From positions 2,319,898-2,383,897 of the forward strand of contig NSJX01000001.1 in NCBI GenBank assembly GCA_002286715.1: a DNA stretch of 64,000 nt, given 5' to 3'. This stretch comes from Dentipellis sp. KUC8613. Lineage: Eukaryota > Basidiomycota > Agaricomycetes > Russulales > Hericiaceae. The notes under the pieces were generated by a model. It did no database searches. It was given only the letters and a program-made list of their open reading frames with translations, and was not told the DNA's origin. This document shows, piece by piece, positions 45,004 through 57,706 of the stretch; the stretch's first letter is position 1; every line of letters begins with the position of its first letter. The position numbers were made by a program, and so were the translations under genes.

Positions 45004-48000
45004 CTAGATACGCGACGGGCCGGCGACCGCATTGACGTATCGCCCGCGGCCAGCTGTTGACGTTGACGTCGACATCGATGCCTGCTGATGCGGGGGCGAA
45101 GGCGGGTCAGGGATGGGGCTGGAGATGCGGTCATCAGCGTCCGGGGCCGGCACGAGGTACTCGATGTCCTCGAAGAGATGAGGAAACAATATCGCCATCA
45201 TATCATCCGTCCTGCAGCAAAGGGGTAGGGGAGGGTGGAGAGGTTATCAGCCAATGTCAGCCTCGGCACCCACGCACGGCAGAGTGCGAAAGGGACCGCG
45301 CACGCACTTGAAAATAAAGTCGCCCTTCTGCTGCTTCTTCTTCGCGGGCGCGTCGACCACGTTCCGCTCGGAGTCCGGCGCGAGCGGCGTCACGTTGAGC
45401 GTGCCCTGTGCGTTCTCGCGCGTGTACAGCGAGTGCCCCTGTCGGGCCGCAAGGTCCAGGATGTTTTTCTCGACGGTGTCTGTACGCAGGCGCGCGGTCA
45501 GTGTGGGGGCCCAGACGCGCCACGGCAGATGGGCGCTCGGGGAAACTCGCCTTCGGCGTAATAGCAGTAGACTGGGGGAGGAGGGAAGGCGTGTCGTCAG
45601 TTCGCTGCTGCAAGGTTCAGGGAACGTGCTTCGGTGCGTGTCCGTACCTTCTGTAGGCCTCGACTGCCCCATTCGGTCGATACGAGCGATGGCTACAAAG
45701 CTTAAGTGTCAGCGCTGGTCGATGGCCGATAATGCGGCGGGGGGGCGCGGCGCGAGGCAAGCAAGGCGATGCGATGACGGACGGCGACGCACCTTGTATC
45801 TCGAACGTATGATGCACGACGCTCTCCAGGAGGAACACTCTAGAAGCGCACGTCACGTTCAGCCCCGCGTTTTCGCGTTCACTGGGGAGCAAGGCGTGGT
45901 GCTGTCAGCCACGACTCGATAAGCTCTGCGATATGCAAAAACCGTACCCGTGGAGAAGCAGTACGAGCAGATCTGGGTCGGTCCGGAATCGCGTTGCCGC
46001 GCTTTGCTTGCCTTTGGCCTGGTCTATCCGCAGGCACGGAATGCCTGTTCGAGGGTCCTCGCATGAAGTTCGCGATCCAAGAAAATACTGGCTGGGTTCT
46101 TACCGTTTGAAGTCAGGGCATGTTCTATGACTGAATGTGAAACACCGTCAGCATCGAGTGGTCTCTGTTCAGAGCAAGGGACCAACTGTGAAGCGAGTCG
46201 GCCCAGGCCGAGAAGACGATGCTCTTCGCTCCCGGGTCCGTCATTTGAAGATAGAGAAGGTGTCGAACGAGGGTCTGAATCTTGCTACCGTAGCTTCCAA
46301 GGGACTCAGTAGACTGTATATCGTCAAACAGACCCGAGCTAATGATATTGTATTCGATCTGGCGGCGGGACTTCGGCACGGGCTCGCTGCCATTGAGCCT
46401 ACTCGGCATAGAAGGAATAGACCTTTCGCCATCCTTGGCCTTGTCCGCGATGGAGAAACGTTGAAGAGTATCCACGTTGATTGGTACGCTGGTATTTGCA
46501 GAGCAGAGTAAGCTTGATTCTTGCTCCAAGTGACGATGACATACCGACACACTGGGCAAGCCTTGCTGCCTTGTCGTGACAGCCACGACTTCATACAATC
46601 CTTGACATCCTTGGTAAATTCGCTTATCAAGCTTCAAGGGGAACAATAACGTACTTCACAGAAGACATGGGCACTGTAGACATTAAAGCATGAATTTCCG
46701 CCGAGCACCCAGGATGGAGAAAGCGCACCAGTGAGTGATATATCCACGGAGGAAGTCGCATCGACACAAAATGCAGGCGTCTTCCTCAGGATCGTCGCCA
46801 TCGCTTTGATTCTTGGCAAGGTGTTCCAGATACCTCTGCCGTGCACGCCTGGTCTTAATGTTTGTATCTAATTCAGTCTGCGTAGCCTTGCACTCTTCGA
46901 TGGCGTTTTCCAGGTTACCCTCCCACTCGGCTGCGACAACGGAATCGGAAATTTCCTGCAGCTGTCGGAAATATCTGATAGGACGCCATAACATCAACCT
47001 CGATCGGCAGCAGTCGCATCGATAAGAGTACTAACAATATACGCTCGTTGAAGGCCTTGCGGAACAGCGCAAGATCCGCCTCCAGCCTCTCGTTCACTGC
47101 GCCTGCAGAAAGGGGATGCAATTTCAACTAACGCCACGCAGTACTTGCAATGTGGCTGCATACCTTGTTCGGAAATCAATTTCCTCAGCGTTAGCGCTCC
47201 TTCTTTAGCAAGCACTTTCTCGGTATCGTTCTCCCGCATGCACTTTGCCGCGGCAGCGTTCAGATCGACCACGACTGATTTCAGCGCGCGACCCTCGAAG
47301 TCTTCCAATATAGCGCGCCTCTCTTCGGCAAGGGTCTTGTGCAATACCTCGTGTTCGGGATTGATATCTACGTCTTCTGGAATCTCGACTTCGTCGTCCA
47401 CGGCCGCCGCTGCCTTGACGGCGGCTTTCGTATTGCGGAACTTCTTGACTTTATGCTCGTGATTGGCGAGTGCAGTGCGTTCGGCAGTCTGCGAAAATCA
47501 GAATGAGCGCAAGGACATCCTCCGTGACGAATTACGCACGAGAATTTCTCGCCTGTCCGCCATCAAAGCTGCATAAGCCTGTAAATAAACCTCCGCCTCT
47601 CCCTGCGTCGCTAAAGTGCGCGCATATTCTTGCCCGTCAGCCTCGTTCTCACCAGCATTCAATTTCTGAGTAAGCAAGCCGTAAATATGTGCTCTCCATT
47701 TCCACAGAAGGCGCGATTGCTCGTTCATCCGTTCTTCAATGATCTCGTCGGCTTCCGCCATCTGTCGCCGTACTTGAGCATATCTTCTCAGAAAAACGGT
47801 GACGCTCGTACCAAGTCTGCGGATCGGATCCCCCCTTGTTCACAGTAAGGAACCTTCACTAGTATGTCATCGAGGGCGAAGCGCCCATTCTGAATATCCC
47901 TATCCAATTGCGTCATGGCGCGCATCGCGGACTGCTCAGTAACTACAAAGAACTTAGTCAATGCGATTAAAAAGTCCAAAGAAGTCGTACTTTTCAGAAG

Positions 48001-51000
48001 CTGGCGGCGCAGGTCCTCCGCAGCAGCGTAGGCTGTATCTTCCTCCGCCGACTTCGTCTCTCCCATGACGTGGTACACGTCGCCCTGAAGGAACTTGATC
48101 CTATGACGCGAAACGTAGCATTCGCGAAGACGGGCCTGCATGCCCCGCTTCTTGGCGATGTGCTCCTCACCGGCCGGAGTCTTCGGTATGTCGCCATCCT
48201 CATCCATCCCTTCAGAGGCGGGTGTATTCTCTTTCTCCTCTACGGCTTTGCCTTTGCCTTTCCTCGACGAGTCACCGGTTTCGCGGTCGTCCTGAACGTC
48301 ATGGGCGCGTGCTTCCCGCAGGGCTGCCGCCTCCTTCTTCAAGACCTCGCCCTTCTCGGCGTGCTGCTCCAACGCCGTATTGATCTCCTGAATGAGTTGA
48401 TCTACCTCCTTCTCAGCGTCGAGGAGGATTTTGAGGGCTCGCTCATAGCGATCTTCCTTCGCTTCTTCATGTTGGACTATTTGTGCGTACCTCGCGAGCT
48501 CGTTGACCTACAGATCGCATTGACGTCATGCCATGAAGAGTAACACGTATGGAGCTACCAACCTTTGTCCGGCGCTCTTCCATGAGGTTGCGCCAATTCT
48601 GGTCGTACATGCCCTAGATCGCAACGTCAGCATGATCTTTTGAGTAGTTTATTGCCAAAACGTATGCATACCTCAAGGACTTGGCTCATCGTCTTCAAAG
48701 CGCCCTTACTCGTCCTCTCACCCTGCTTCAGCAACTGCCCCACCTGGGGATGGGTACAAATCTGTCGCAGCTTGAGCAGCCACGAGCGCAATAAGGTGGC
48801 GTCCATCTGCCAGTTCTCCGAGGCGGCTACGCCCCGCGCGTCTAGACCTAACTCTCGCAGTGCATTTTCTATGTTCTCGTCGTAAACCTACAGGGGAAAT
48901 TCGTCAGGAAACAACGGGTGATGGGTGATGGGCACTTGGCACTTACGTGCTGCTCTACGCGACCTAGTTCTATGGGAACGAGGTATCGAGTTTGCACGGG
49001 AATGGTCAACTCGTCCCTCACCGATGCTTTCGTGGTTCTGAGACGCGAAATTTAGTGCTCAGTGAGTACCGACATTGTTTGAAAGGTGGTATACGTACCT
49101 AATAGTATATCGTTGGAACAAAGCAACGAAATCGCGAGCAAATGCGGGTAGCTGTAGGCGCCGCCAGATGGCGGATGAATAAATCATCGGGTCAACGCGC
49201 AAAAATCTACGTTCGCACATTGAATATGCAGATCCCGAACGATGCAAGAGGTCGTTAGCAAACTTACTTGAGAACGTGCGATAAGTCTGCTACATGCAGC
49301 TTCGCGGGAGTGCCCGAAACCGCGAATGAGGAGACTCGCGGTATAAGAGAGACCATTTCCCTGCGGTATGCGTCAGATGACTGGACGGAATCGATATAGT
49401 GTGATTCGTCTGTACGCACTGAGTCTTGCCTCCGCCGACCATCTGCACTTCATCCATGATGACCCGATACCATTCACATTGGATAAGAGGACTCCTTGGC
49501 GCCCGTCTCTGCGAATATTCGGCAACCTCGCGGCGAGGCCTGACAGGCGGCGCCCGAGCGACGTGCAAATCCTGTTTGAGGACATTGTACGTCGTGATAC
49601 ATACGTCGAAGGTGTTTACATAGGACCACCAGTCTTGGAACTCGGGCTCGTCCTCGGGGGGCTCGTTGTCGACGTCCATAAGCCATTCTTGAACGGCCTT
49701 GTCTTTACCGTTGCGCGCTTTGCGTTTCGGTACGGGAGTCGCCTTGGCCTTCCCCTTTGCTTGTTTCGTGCTGGCCTTGTTGATGGCCGCCGGAAGCTTC
49801 TGCCAGCCCTCATACACCAAGACCTTGAGCGTTGGCGCGTGCAACGCAAGCTCGTCTGCCCATTGCTGAGATAACGAACCCGGCGTAATGATCAGCGTCG
49901 TCTGGAAAATCCACTATTAAGGAACCTGTCCAAGTAGAGCTTCACGACGTCGTACCTTCACATCCTTCACGTCTACTTTAGCCACAGAGTCGAATCGACT
50001 GTTACTGGGATTCCGGCCAACCCCAGGGTTCAGCAGGATGAGCGAGATGCACTCGAGCGTCTTGCCAAGGCCAGGCTCTTCGGCCAGGATGCCTCCAGGC
50101 GCCGGCGCTTGTTCTTCGGGGAACTCAGGCGTGAGCGTTCCTGTTAGGCGCCGGTAGTACCAGACAAGCTGTTCGCCGTTGTCGCGTGTGATGACCACGC
50201 GTTCCCAGAATAGGGGCAACTCTGCAGCATCCATCTCTCTCGCAGAGACCGCACCCGTAGAGTCGATGGCTTTACCTTCCCGAGCGAGCAGCCAGATGGT
50301 GCTCCGCTTCTGGAAAGGGAGTAGAGTCGGATTCAGAGCCCGCGGTTGCGCAGCGACCAGGACCTTGGGATCCACAGACGGTGCGGGCTGAATCGCAGAG
50401 TAAAAGAAGGGGATGTCAATCCTGCCACTGAAAGACGACGCTAAGGGTTCCTCCAGAACAGCTGGGGGTAAGGCGAAGCGAATGATGTTCTGCCTTGCGT
50501 TCTCACGTGCATTATCAGATTGAGCTTTGATTTCAATCGGTCTGAAGATGCTGGGGACTCTGAAGAGAAGAGTGACATCTAGATGCAATTCGAAGGGCAA
50601 CCGCGCAAATGTAACGTCCCATTGAGCTGGTGGCTGAACGACGATACGTAGTTGACCGCGGATGCTAGCCAAAGAAGAGTTCTTGGTGAGATTTAACCAA
50701 CCGAAGAGGTTTTCCGCCGGCCCTTTCGCATAGCCAAAAGCCTCCGGGTCATCGAGAATCGCAGGTGCGGTGAGTAGAGTGTCACGACCCCACGCCGAGC
50801 TTTGACCCTGAGCATGTACTATCAGACAATTTTCAGCTGGAGTGACGTCGACCTCGCCTATGTCTATACTCGTAGGCTCGGCTGCATCGATACAGCATTC
50901 CTTTAGAAAGTTGAGCAAGGCCATCTCGGCCTCCAGCATCTTCTTGGAGGTAGCGCTATTGTCGTCTTCATGATGATACCAGATGGTAACATCCTTTGAA

Positions 51001-51464
51001 TTTGCCTTCGAATAACGGAAACGGAAGCGATGTAGATAGACGGGGACCTCGTCTTCACGGTCCTGTGCCGTCTGCAACACGACCGGGGAAGATTTGATCT
51101 TTCTACGCTTCGTAGAAGACTCTGTGACGTCCAATCGGCGTTTTCCATTCGAATTCTTTGATGACGATGGTTCTGGCCCTGTAGAATGCTCGGTGATTTT
51201 GCGAAGGACCTTCAGTAGCGAGTCGCAATGTATCGGGAGGAGAGCATAGGCATTGGATATCCTATACTTTGCCCGATATGACCTCTCAAGGACTGTAGTT
51301 TCCTCGCGCATCGTCGGAAAAGTGATGCGCGTTGAGATCAGCAGACAGGAGGATGACCAGGGACGGGGTCGTGGTATGAGGACAAAGACGCGCAGCGCGT
51401 CGCCAATTGAGATCGCGTGCGACGCGTGCTCGACTTTCGCACGCTTTGTATTAGTCATCCTCAA
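45004..51464 (-). CDS. SNF2-family ATPase with embedded RING (SHPRH/Irc20-type E3 ligase)
   Basis: Large multi-exon minus-strand gene, roughly 1,700-1,800 residues. The start is MRMTNTKRAKVEH (51,464) or the Met two codons later. The ATPase lobe has Walker A in GGILAEEPGLGKTLE (about 50,080) and motif II as WYRVIMDEVQMV (about 49,450), a DE-x-Q box. A long helical insert (about 49,000-46,900, including LRECYVSRHRIKFLQGDVYH) precedes a RING finger: CILCRCDFLRGYITH, CAHVFCE and KACPVCR (46,790-46,550). The C-terminal lobe has IVFSAWADSL, GLNVTCASRVFLLE and AIARIDRMGQSRPTEVY with the final arginine finger. The insertion of a RING between the two RecA lobes is the mark of SHPRH and yeast Irc20, linked to DNA-damage tolerance by PCNA polyubiquitination or recombination control. 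Function here is inferred. Confidence 0.88.
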
Positions 51465-51536
51465 GCGCCTTTTCTCTGACTTTTTCTTCCTCTTTTCTTC
51501 TCATCTTCGCGCTCTTCGGGAGTCCCTCCCTCCACC
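51465..51536. promoter_or_regulatory. 72-bp divergent promoter between SNF2-RING and MRD1 genes
   Basis: The two start codons are only about 72 bp apart on opposite strands, and the spacer is rich in TTTC/TCTT on the plus strand. Core promoter elements must overlap the 5' parts of both genes. Confidence 0.6.
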
Positions 51537-54453
51537 ATGTCTCGTCTCATCATAAAAAATCTCCCAGCGTACGTGACGCCTGCTCGCCTGAAGGAGCACT
51601 TTGTGCAGCCCAAAGGTCCAGGCGGTACCATCACCGACGTCAAAGTCGCGCTCAAGCAAGACGGTACATCGCGGCGCTTTGGCTTCGTCGGCTACAAGTC
51701 GGATGCCGAGGCCGCAAAGGCCAAGGAATGGTTCGACAAGACGTTCATTGACTCCACACGGGTGAGGGTTGATATTGTCGACGTGAGTCGTCCTTGGGTT
51801 GTGCTCACTCGTCCTGCAGTTAACGTCTCCGATCTAGGGAGCGAAAGACGCACCTGCTCCTCGACCTAACAAACGTCCACGACTTGGGCCATCACCTTCC
51901 GAAAATGAGGCAGGCCCTTCTACTGTGAAGACGCCCGCCCCGTCGGCCGAGCCGAAGAAGTCGAAGAAGGAGGCTCAGTTCGACGAGTTCATGAAAGTCA
52001 TGCTGCCGGAGACCCGGAAGGGACCCTCTTGGGCTGATGCGCCTCCACCTGCCCCGAAAGACAAGGCGAAAACCAAGTCTAAGGGTAAGGATTCGACGAC
52101 TGAGGTTAGCGAAGAAGCGTCAGGTGATGCCGAGCAACCCGAAGGTCTGTCCGATCTTGAATGGATGCGAAGGCGGATGAAGGAAGGGGTTGAGGAGAAG
52201 GCCTTCGAGCAGTCGGACGATGAAGGTGGTGAAGGCGAGGTGACACCAGACGACACTGCTGCGGCTTCCCTCGAAGACGCCAAAGATCCAACGAAGGAGA
52301 CCATCCTTCAGACTGGCCGACTCTTCGTCCGCAACCTGGCTTTCTCATGCACTGAAGACGAGCTCAGGACCCTTTTCCAACCCTTCGGGCAGATATCACA
52401 GGTGAGCATCCTATCTGTGTCGTGTTTTCGTTGGTCTTTCGCTATTGCGATCGGCTCTGGGATGATAAAATGCATAGGGACATCAGACTCTCCGGAGAAT
52501 GTTGATTTATGCGGGAAATTAGATAGTTTTTCTGATCTTTACAAAACGTTTGTTTTGCTTGCGAAGACGATGATACTCACTACTTTGCCTCGTCTTAGGT
52601 GTGTGCGCCTTGCTAATGGCTTGGTCATTCATGACGTCGCGATACTTATTCACGTCTTCCTCCGTGCGGGCATCGATCTTCCTAGGTAAGTTTTACGAGT
52701 TCTTTCCGTTCGCATTCTCCTCTTTCGGATGAAAAACATGCATAGGGACATCAGATCCTTCGGGAATGGTGATTATGCTGGGAAATTTCAGATAGTATTA
52801 GACTGATCCTTCGCTTTCACTATCGCGTTGAACCACCTCTTTCGAACTTCTCTGACTCTATCTCCTCAGATTCACATACCCCTTGATGTCGCTACGAAAC
52901 AACCGAAGGGCCTTGCCTACGTCACCTTCGCTCAGCCGGATGCCGCACTGTCAGCCTACGAAGCCCTCGACAAGAAGTCCTTCCAGGGACGCTTGTTACA
53001 TATTCTGGGCGCCGTTGACCGCAAGGGCAACGTCGCGGTCGAGGAGGTGAATAACAAGAAAAAGACGCTGAAGGACGAGCGCAACGATAAGCGGAAGTCG
53101 ATGGCGGGGAAGGAGTTCAACTGGAGCATGCTCTACATGAACGTAAGCTTGGCATTCCCGCTTCGCCTTGCCATCCTTTAACACCCTCTTTCGCAGAGCG
53201 ATGCCGTTCTTTCCTCGGTCGCCGATCGCATGAACGTCTCCAAAGCCGATATCCTCGACCCCGAATCCTCAAACGCCGCCGTCAAACTGGCCCTCGCCGA
53301 AACGCACGTCATCCAAGAGACCAAGACGTACCTCGAATCGCAAGGCGTCATTCTCTCTTCCTTCACCACCAAGGGTCGCTCGAATACGACGATCCTGGTG
53401 AAGAACATTCCCTACGGCACGACGGTGGAGCAGATCCGCGAGCTTTTCGAGGGATATGGGACGCTGAGCCGCGTGCTGGTGCCGCCCGCGGGGACGATGG
53501 CCGTCGTCGAGTTCATCCAGGCAGACGAAGCGCGCAAGGCTTTCCGTGGGCTCGCGTACAGGCGTCTAGGCAACTCGGTCATCTATCTCGAAATGGGCCC
53601 CCTTGGGATGTTCCAAGCGCCCCCAGAGGACGCTACCGAGCCTGTCACAGCGAACGGCGTGAAGCCCGTTACCATCGAAGACCAGGAGCCTTCGGCGGCG
53701 GCAGCAGCGGAGCCTTCCGTTGCTGCTGGAACTACACTCTTCGTCAAGAACCTCGCGTTCTCGACGACTTCCGAGCGACTCACGCAGGTCTTCCGGCATC
53801 TACCCTCTTTCGCCTTCGCACGCGTGCAGACGAAGCCAGACCCGAAACGCCCTGGTGCGCGCCTCAGCATGGGCTACGGCTTCGTGGGCTTCAAGACGGT
53901 CGAGGCGTGTCAGAAGGCCGCCAAGGGTATGCAGGGCTACGTCCTCGACGGACATGCGTTGTCTGTCAAGTTTGCTGGGCGCGGGCAGGAAGAGGACGAG
54001 GATGGGGAGAAGGGCAAGGACAAGAGCAGCACGACGAAGATGCTGGTCAAGAACGTGCCGTTCGAGGCGACGAAGAGGGACATTCGCGAGCTGTTTGGGT
54101 ACGCCGTTGTCCCTCTCTTCACGTGTCTTATATCGTATGCTGATTGTTTATGTAGATCGCATGGCCAACTCAAGTCGGTCCGCCTGCCAAAACGCTTCGA
54201 CCAGCGCACGCGCGGTTTCGCGTTCTTGGAGTTCGTCACGCGGCACGAGGCGGAGAACGCGTACAATGCGTTGCGTCATACCCATTTGCTTGGGAGGCAT
54301 CTCGTGCTGCAGTGGGCGGATGAGGGCGATCAGGACATTGAGGAGCTTAGGAAGAAAGCTGGGGTTGGGTACGGCGAGGGCAAGGAGCTCCCGGGTCGGA
54401 AGAGGAAGCTGGCCTTGGATGATGACGGCGATGCTGGGGGAGATGATGATTGA
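51537..54453 (+). CDS. MRD1: Multiple RNA-binding domain protein Mrd1 (RBM19)
   Basis: Nucleolar factor needed for 18S rRNA maturation in the small-subunit processome. Five exons, about 760 residues, with five RRMs: SRLIIKNLPAYVTPARLKEH (1), RLFVRNLAFSCTEDELRTLF joined across an intron to IHIPLDVATKQPKGLAYVTF (2), TTILVKNIPYGTTVEQIREL (3), TTLFVKNLAFSTTSERLTQV (4) and KMLVKNVPFEATKRDIRELF joined to SHGQLKSVRLPKRFDQRTRG (5). Five is the number in yeast Mrd1. An acidic/basic linker (about 51,900-52,310) separates RRM1 and RRM2, as in the family. The C-terminus is RKLALDDDGDAGGDDD. The intron within RRM2 (52,402-52,869) is 468 bp, several times longer than any other here, and carries an internal repeat. 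Confidence 0.93.
52461..52795 (+). repeat. Imperfect direct repeat within the long MRD1 intron
   Basis: Copies at 52,461-52,526 and 52,728-52,795 share ATGCATAGGGACATCAGA, then similar GGGAAATT and GATAG ends, with small indels. Spacing about 267 bp. Suggests a segmental duplication that lengthened the intron. Confidence 0.8.
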
Positions 54454-54595
54454 TTATTGTCGCACTCACCTTTTGTTGTTGTCTTCGTCTACTTACTGTT
54501 CTCATACATGGATGCCGTTCGCTGTGCTGCTATTGTGGAAAAGGGTGGATATGGACTGCTTCAACCATAACTTTCCGTCTAGCGCAGGAGAAACA

Positions 54596-55503
54596 TCATG
54601 TCGCCTCTGCTTTACTGCCGGACGCCTGTTCTCTCTCCCTCTTTTCTCGTCTCCGCTTCACGTCCCAGTTGTACACCCGCGCCGTGTTCACCTCCATCAC
54701 GGTCAGCTGCTCGCGCAGGAACTCTAGGTCTTCTATCGTGTTCTTTAGGGACGTCGATGCCGTGTCCAACTTGGACGAGAGCAGATCGATCGCAGCAGGT
54801 ATTTTATACGAGAGCATCACATTGGCCTGCGAATGCAACCAATCCCGTTGTCTTCCGTTAGCTTCAATGGCACGGGACAAGATGAGAAAGGACGTACGCC
54901 GAGCCAAATGTACACCGTGTCTGTTTCCTCCAGTTCCGCCTCAGCATAGAGCGTGTCGGCCAGCTCGAACGTAGTCTTCAGGGGTTTAGACTTCTCGTCT
55001 TCGTCCTCCAGATCGTCGAGATCATCCTCATCTCCTTCTCCAGCACTCTTGCCCTCCTGACCGCGCTCAGTGTTTGTCTGCACCGCGCAAATGCAAATGC
55101 TCACCCTCCGGTCACGCAAGAACTCCACCATGCTCAGCGTCTTCTTGATATCTGGGATCTTTTCCTCCAAGCCCCGCCTCCGTTGCGTCAGATTGCTGTC
55201 CATGTAGCGGTACTTTCTGCAGGAACACACCCGTCCCGATGTCAATTGAGCACGAGAGGAGGCCTGCAGCAAACGAGACAGACGTACGCAAGCGCGTCCT
55301 GGAACGCGTTCAGCACCTTTTCGACCTCCGCATCGGGCCCGCCGAGGTACTCCTCAACATCATTCTGCGTGCAATGAACGGACGCTGTTGTGAGTGTGGT
55401 CGAAATGTGAAATGCAGATGAGACGCACGATGAAGAGTGCTTTTGGGATTCCGCGCGGGTTCTTCTCCTCCTGGATGATGCTCTGTGGTTTTGCAGAGGC
55501 CAT
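54596..55503 (-). CDS. PAC10: Prefoldin subunit 3 (Pac10/VBP1)
   Basis: Alpha-type subunit of the hexameric prefoldin chaperone, which passes nascent tubulin and actin to the CCT chaperonin. Minus-strand exons start MASAKPQSIIQEEKNPRGIP (55,503) and continue ALFIQNDVEEYLGGPDAEVE, NAFQDALAYKYRYMDSNL, RRRGLEEKIPDIKKTLSMVE. After an acidic insert (DEDDLDDLEDEDEKSK) the sequence gives TTFELADTLYAEAELEETDT, VYIWLGANVMLSYKIPAAID and VMEVNTARVYNWDVKRRRE near the end. Two long coiled-coil arms flank the small beta region VYIWLGANVML, as in the family. About 230 residues. The 3' end is 142 bp from the end of MRD1, which is convergent. Confidence 0.93.
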
Positions 55504-55770
55504 TTCGGTTGATTAGTAGAAGATTGGGATTCTAGATCTGAGAACGGCGCAGCAGGAGTGTTGAGTCTTTGGCAGTGGCTACTTCTGTGCAGGTGCAGAG
55601 TATGCACGGCAAATGCCGCGGCCGGTCCGTATGCAAGTATTCAGATATTTGTGATCTAGTAGGATTTCAAGCTAGCTGCTAACACTCAGGCTTGTCGCTA
55701 TCACCACAAGGACACTCAGGAATTAAATATTCGCGGGTTCTACAAGGAAAAATCATCTGCCTCTCTTGTA

Positions 55771-57168
55771 TTAACTGCTCGTAACGGATACTACGCTGTC
55801 CCTACAGGAGCTTTTGCGACGGCGTTTGAGTAACGCGCTGACACGGAAAGCGAACGGAAGGTGGCCGCCCTGGAGGGGCTTCACCCTCGGTTTCAAAGTC
55901 AGTATATTTCCTAAGTCAGCCATTAATGTGAGCAATGTACAGCAGATATAACTTCGAAGGGCAGCAACGCACAGTCCCAGAGCCCGGCTGATGGATTGCT
56001 GCACACATATCTGTCTCCACGAGCACACTTCCGCCAGCTCTCTGCTGCACGGGGAACACGTTATCAGGTCTTTTAATTCCGGATCCACCTCGCCATCTGG
56101 TATGGATTTGAATATTCTCAGCGCATGCAAAAGACCGTAGTGACCGTTGTCCTCTTCGTTTTCGGACGAAGACGCCTTCGCGAGTCCATGGCGTGAATAG
56201 AAGGCGACGCCCCTTCGACATGTATCGCTCATAAGATTGGCGTCACGGAACCCGTCCAGCGGGTCGTCGAGCCACTGGCGGTAGTAGGAAAGTAGCTGCT
56301 CGTGGATGGTGCGGAAGCGAGAAAGGTGCTCTGTGTCCATTTTCTTCATGAATCCATCCTGTGTTGCGTCCCTTGCATATTGCACGGATAGACCGTAGTA
56401 TAGAGTGGGAAGGAGTTGGGGCATCTGACACTCGTATGAAACTGCGATAGCCTCTGAACATCGCGTCTCAACGATGAGCTGACAGACAATAGGCAGAAAA
56501 AGTACAACGACACACCCGCAGCCTGGTCTGTAGAATACCAAAACAGTGCGTCGGGTGAGCTGAGGGAGTCAAAAAGACTGAGGAACAATACTAGAGCGAC
56601 GCCGCGCAACTCGGGGATGATATATTTCGTCGAGAGCCGAAAGCCACCAACGACCTTGCGGAATCGAACGGAATCGTAATCGAGGACGTCCGGTTCAAAG
56701 AACGACAGAGCCCTGCGACACAAAAGATACGACGCATGAGATTATGGGAAGAACCTTCGACGTGTGATCGGCGGCGTACTTTGTGTAAGATTCCTGTCGC
56801 AGAAGCATCCACTGCAGCAGCACCATCCAGTCGCTGGCTTTGTCTGGAATCTCCACGACAGGACACCCTTCTACGCTATCATCTGTGCTCAGACCTTCCA
56901 TCTCGAACATGTCCTTGAAGATATCGGAAAGAAACAGCAGCGAGCGGGGGAGCTTGAATTGGCTGTCTTCTATCTGCAAGACGATATCTCCGTCAGGAAA
57001 CCAGTATGGTCGTGGGCCGAGTGGCTTGTCTTTGTCAGTTGACAGAAGATTGAAGCTTTCATTGCAGCCAGCCGTATCAGCGCCTGCGCGAACGCGTTGG
57101 ATGATGACGTCGGGAGTGCCTTCAGCGATGGCTTCAGAACGCGTGGCGGTTACAGTATCAGTCGCCAT
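55771..57168 (-). CDS. BTB/POZ domain protein A
   Basis: Minus-strand exons start MATDTVTATRSEAIAEG (57,168). The N-terminal BTB fold reads PYWFPDGDIVLQIEDSQFKL, SDIFKDMFEME and GCPVVEIPDKASDWMVLLQW. Later exons give DVLDYDSVRFRKVVGGFRLS and TKYIIPELR, a helical region with CQMPQLLPTLYYGLSVQYA, then a Cys-containing segment (DLITCSPCSRELAEVC). Family: the large agaricomycete group of BTB proteins, whose members act as dimerisation or Cullin-3-adaptor modules; partners unknown. The 3' end is uncertain: the frame stays open past an apparent intron, to 55,771. Paralogue of protein B, in tandem on the same strand. Confidence 0.7.
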
Positions 57169-57706
57169 AGTTCAGAGAGACAGCAGGATAAGACAGCTAA
57201 ATAGTGGGTATGTATGTCAGATGCTGGCAGTGATACTGGTGAGAGTGTGTTGCAAAGAGACGCCACACTGCCAGTGGCACGCGTGGTCGTGTCTGCCGAA
57301 TTTAAATCCAGGTAGCTCACGCGTCACGCGTCACGAGCACGTGTTAATTGGGCTCCTATCACGTGTGGCCCCGCTGAGTCCCCTTGGGTCGTACAAGTAG
57401 CTCTCTCTACCCATAGAATCGCAAAAAGGGCTTCAATCATGACATTCCTTTCTCCCAGTTCAGTGCCACTTTCCTATTAGGTAACGCGGCGATAGTACCC
57501 TACCTCCGCCTTCGTTACTGTGACAAGACTCTTCTGAAGCTGCCAGGCATTAGCCCTAAACAGATGGCATTATAAATGCGGTAATATGCAACCCTATCCT
57601 ACGTGAAAAGAACGAATCAATATGCAAGAGAGCGGATGGGTATGTGACTGACAGCAGAACATGAAATGAAATCGCGTAGATAGGCAACTAGGAAAGCACA
57701 ACAGGA
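57169..57706. other. Intergenic region between the BTB genes
   Basis: 0.54 kb: promoter of BTB gene A and 3' flank of BTB gene B. Nothing else seen. Confidence 0.5.
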
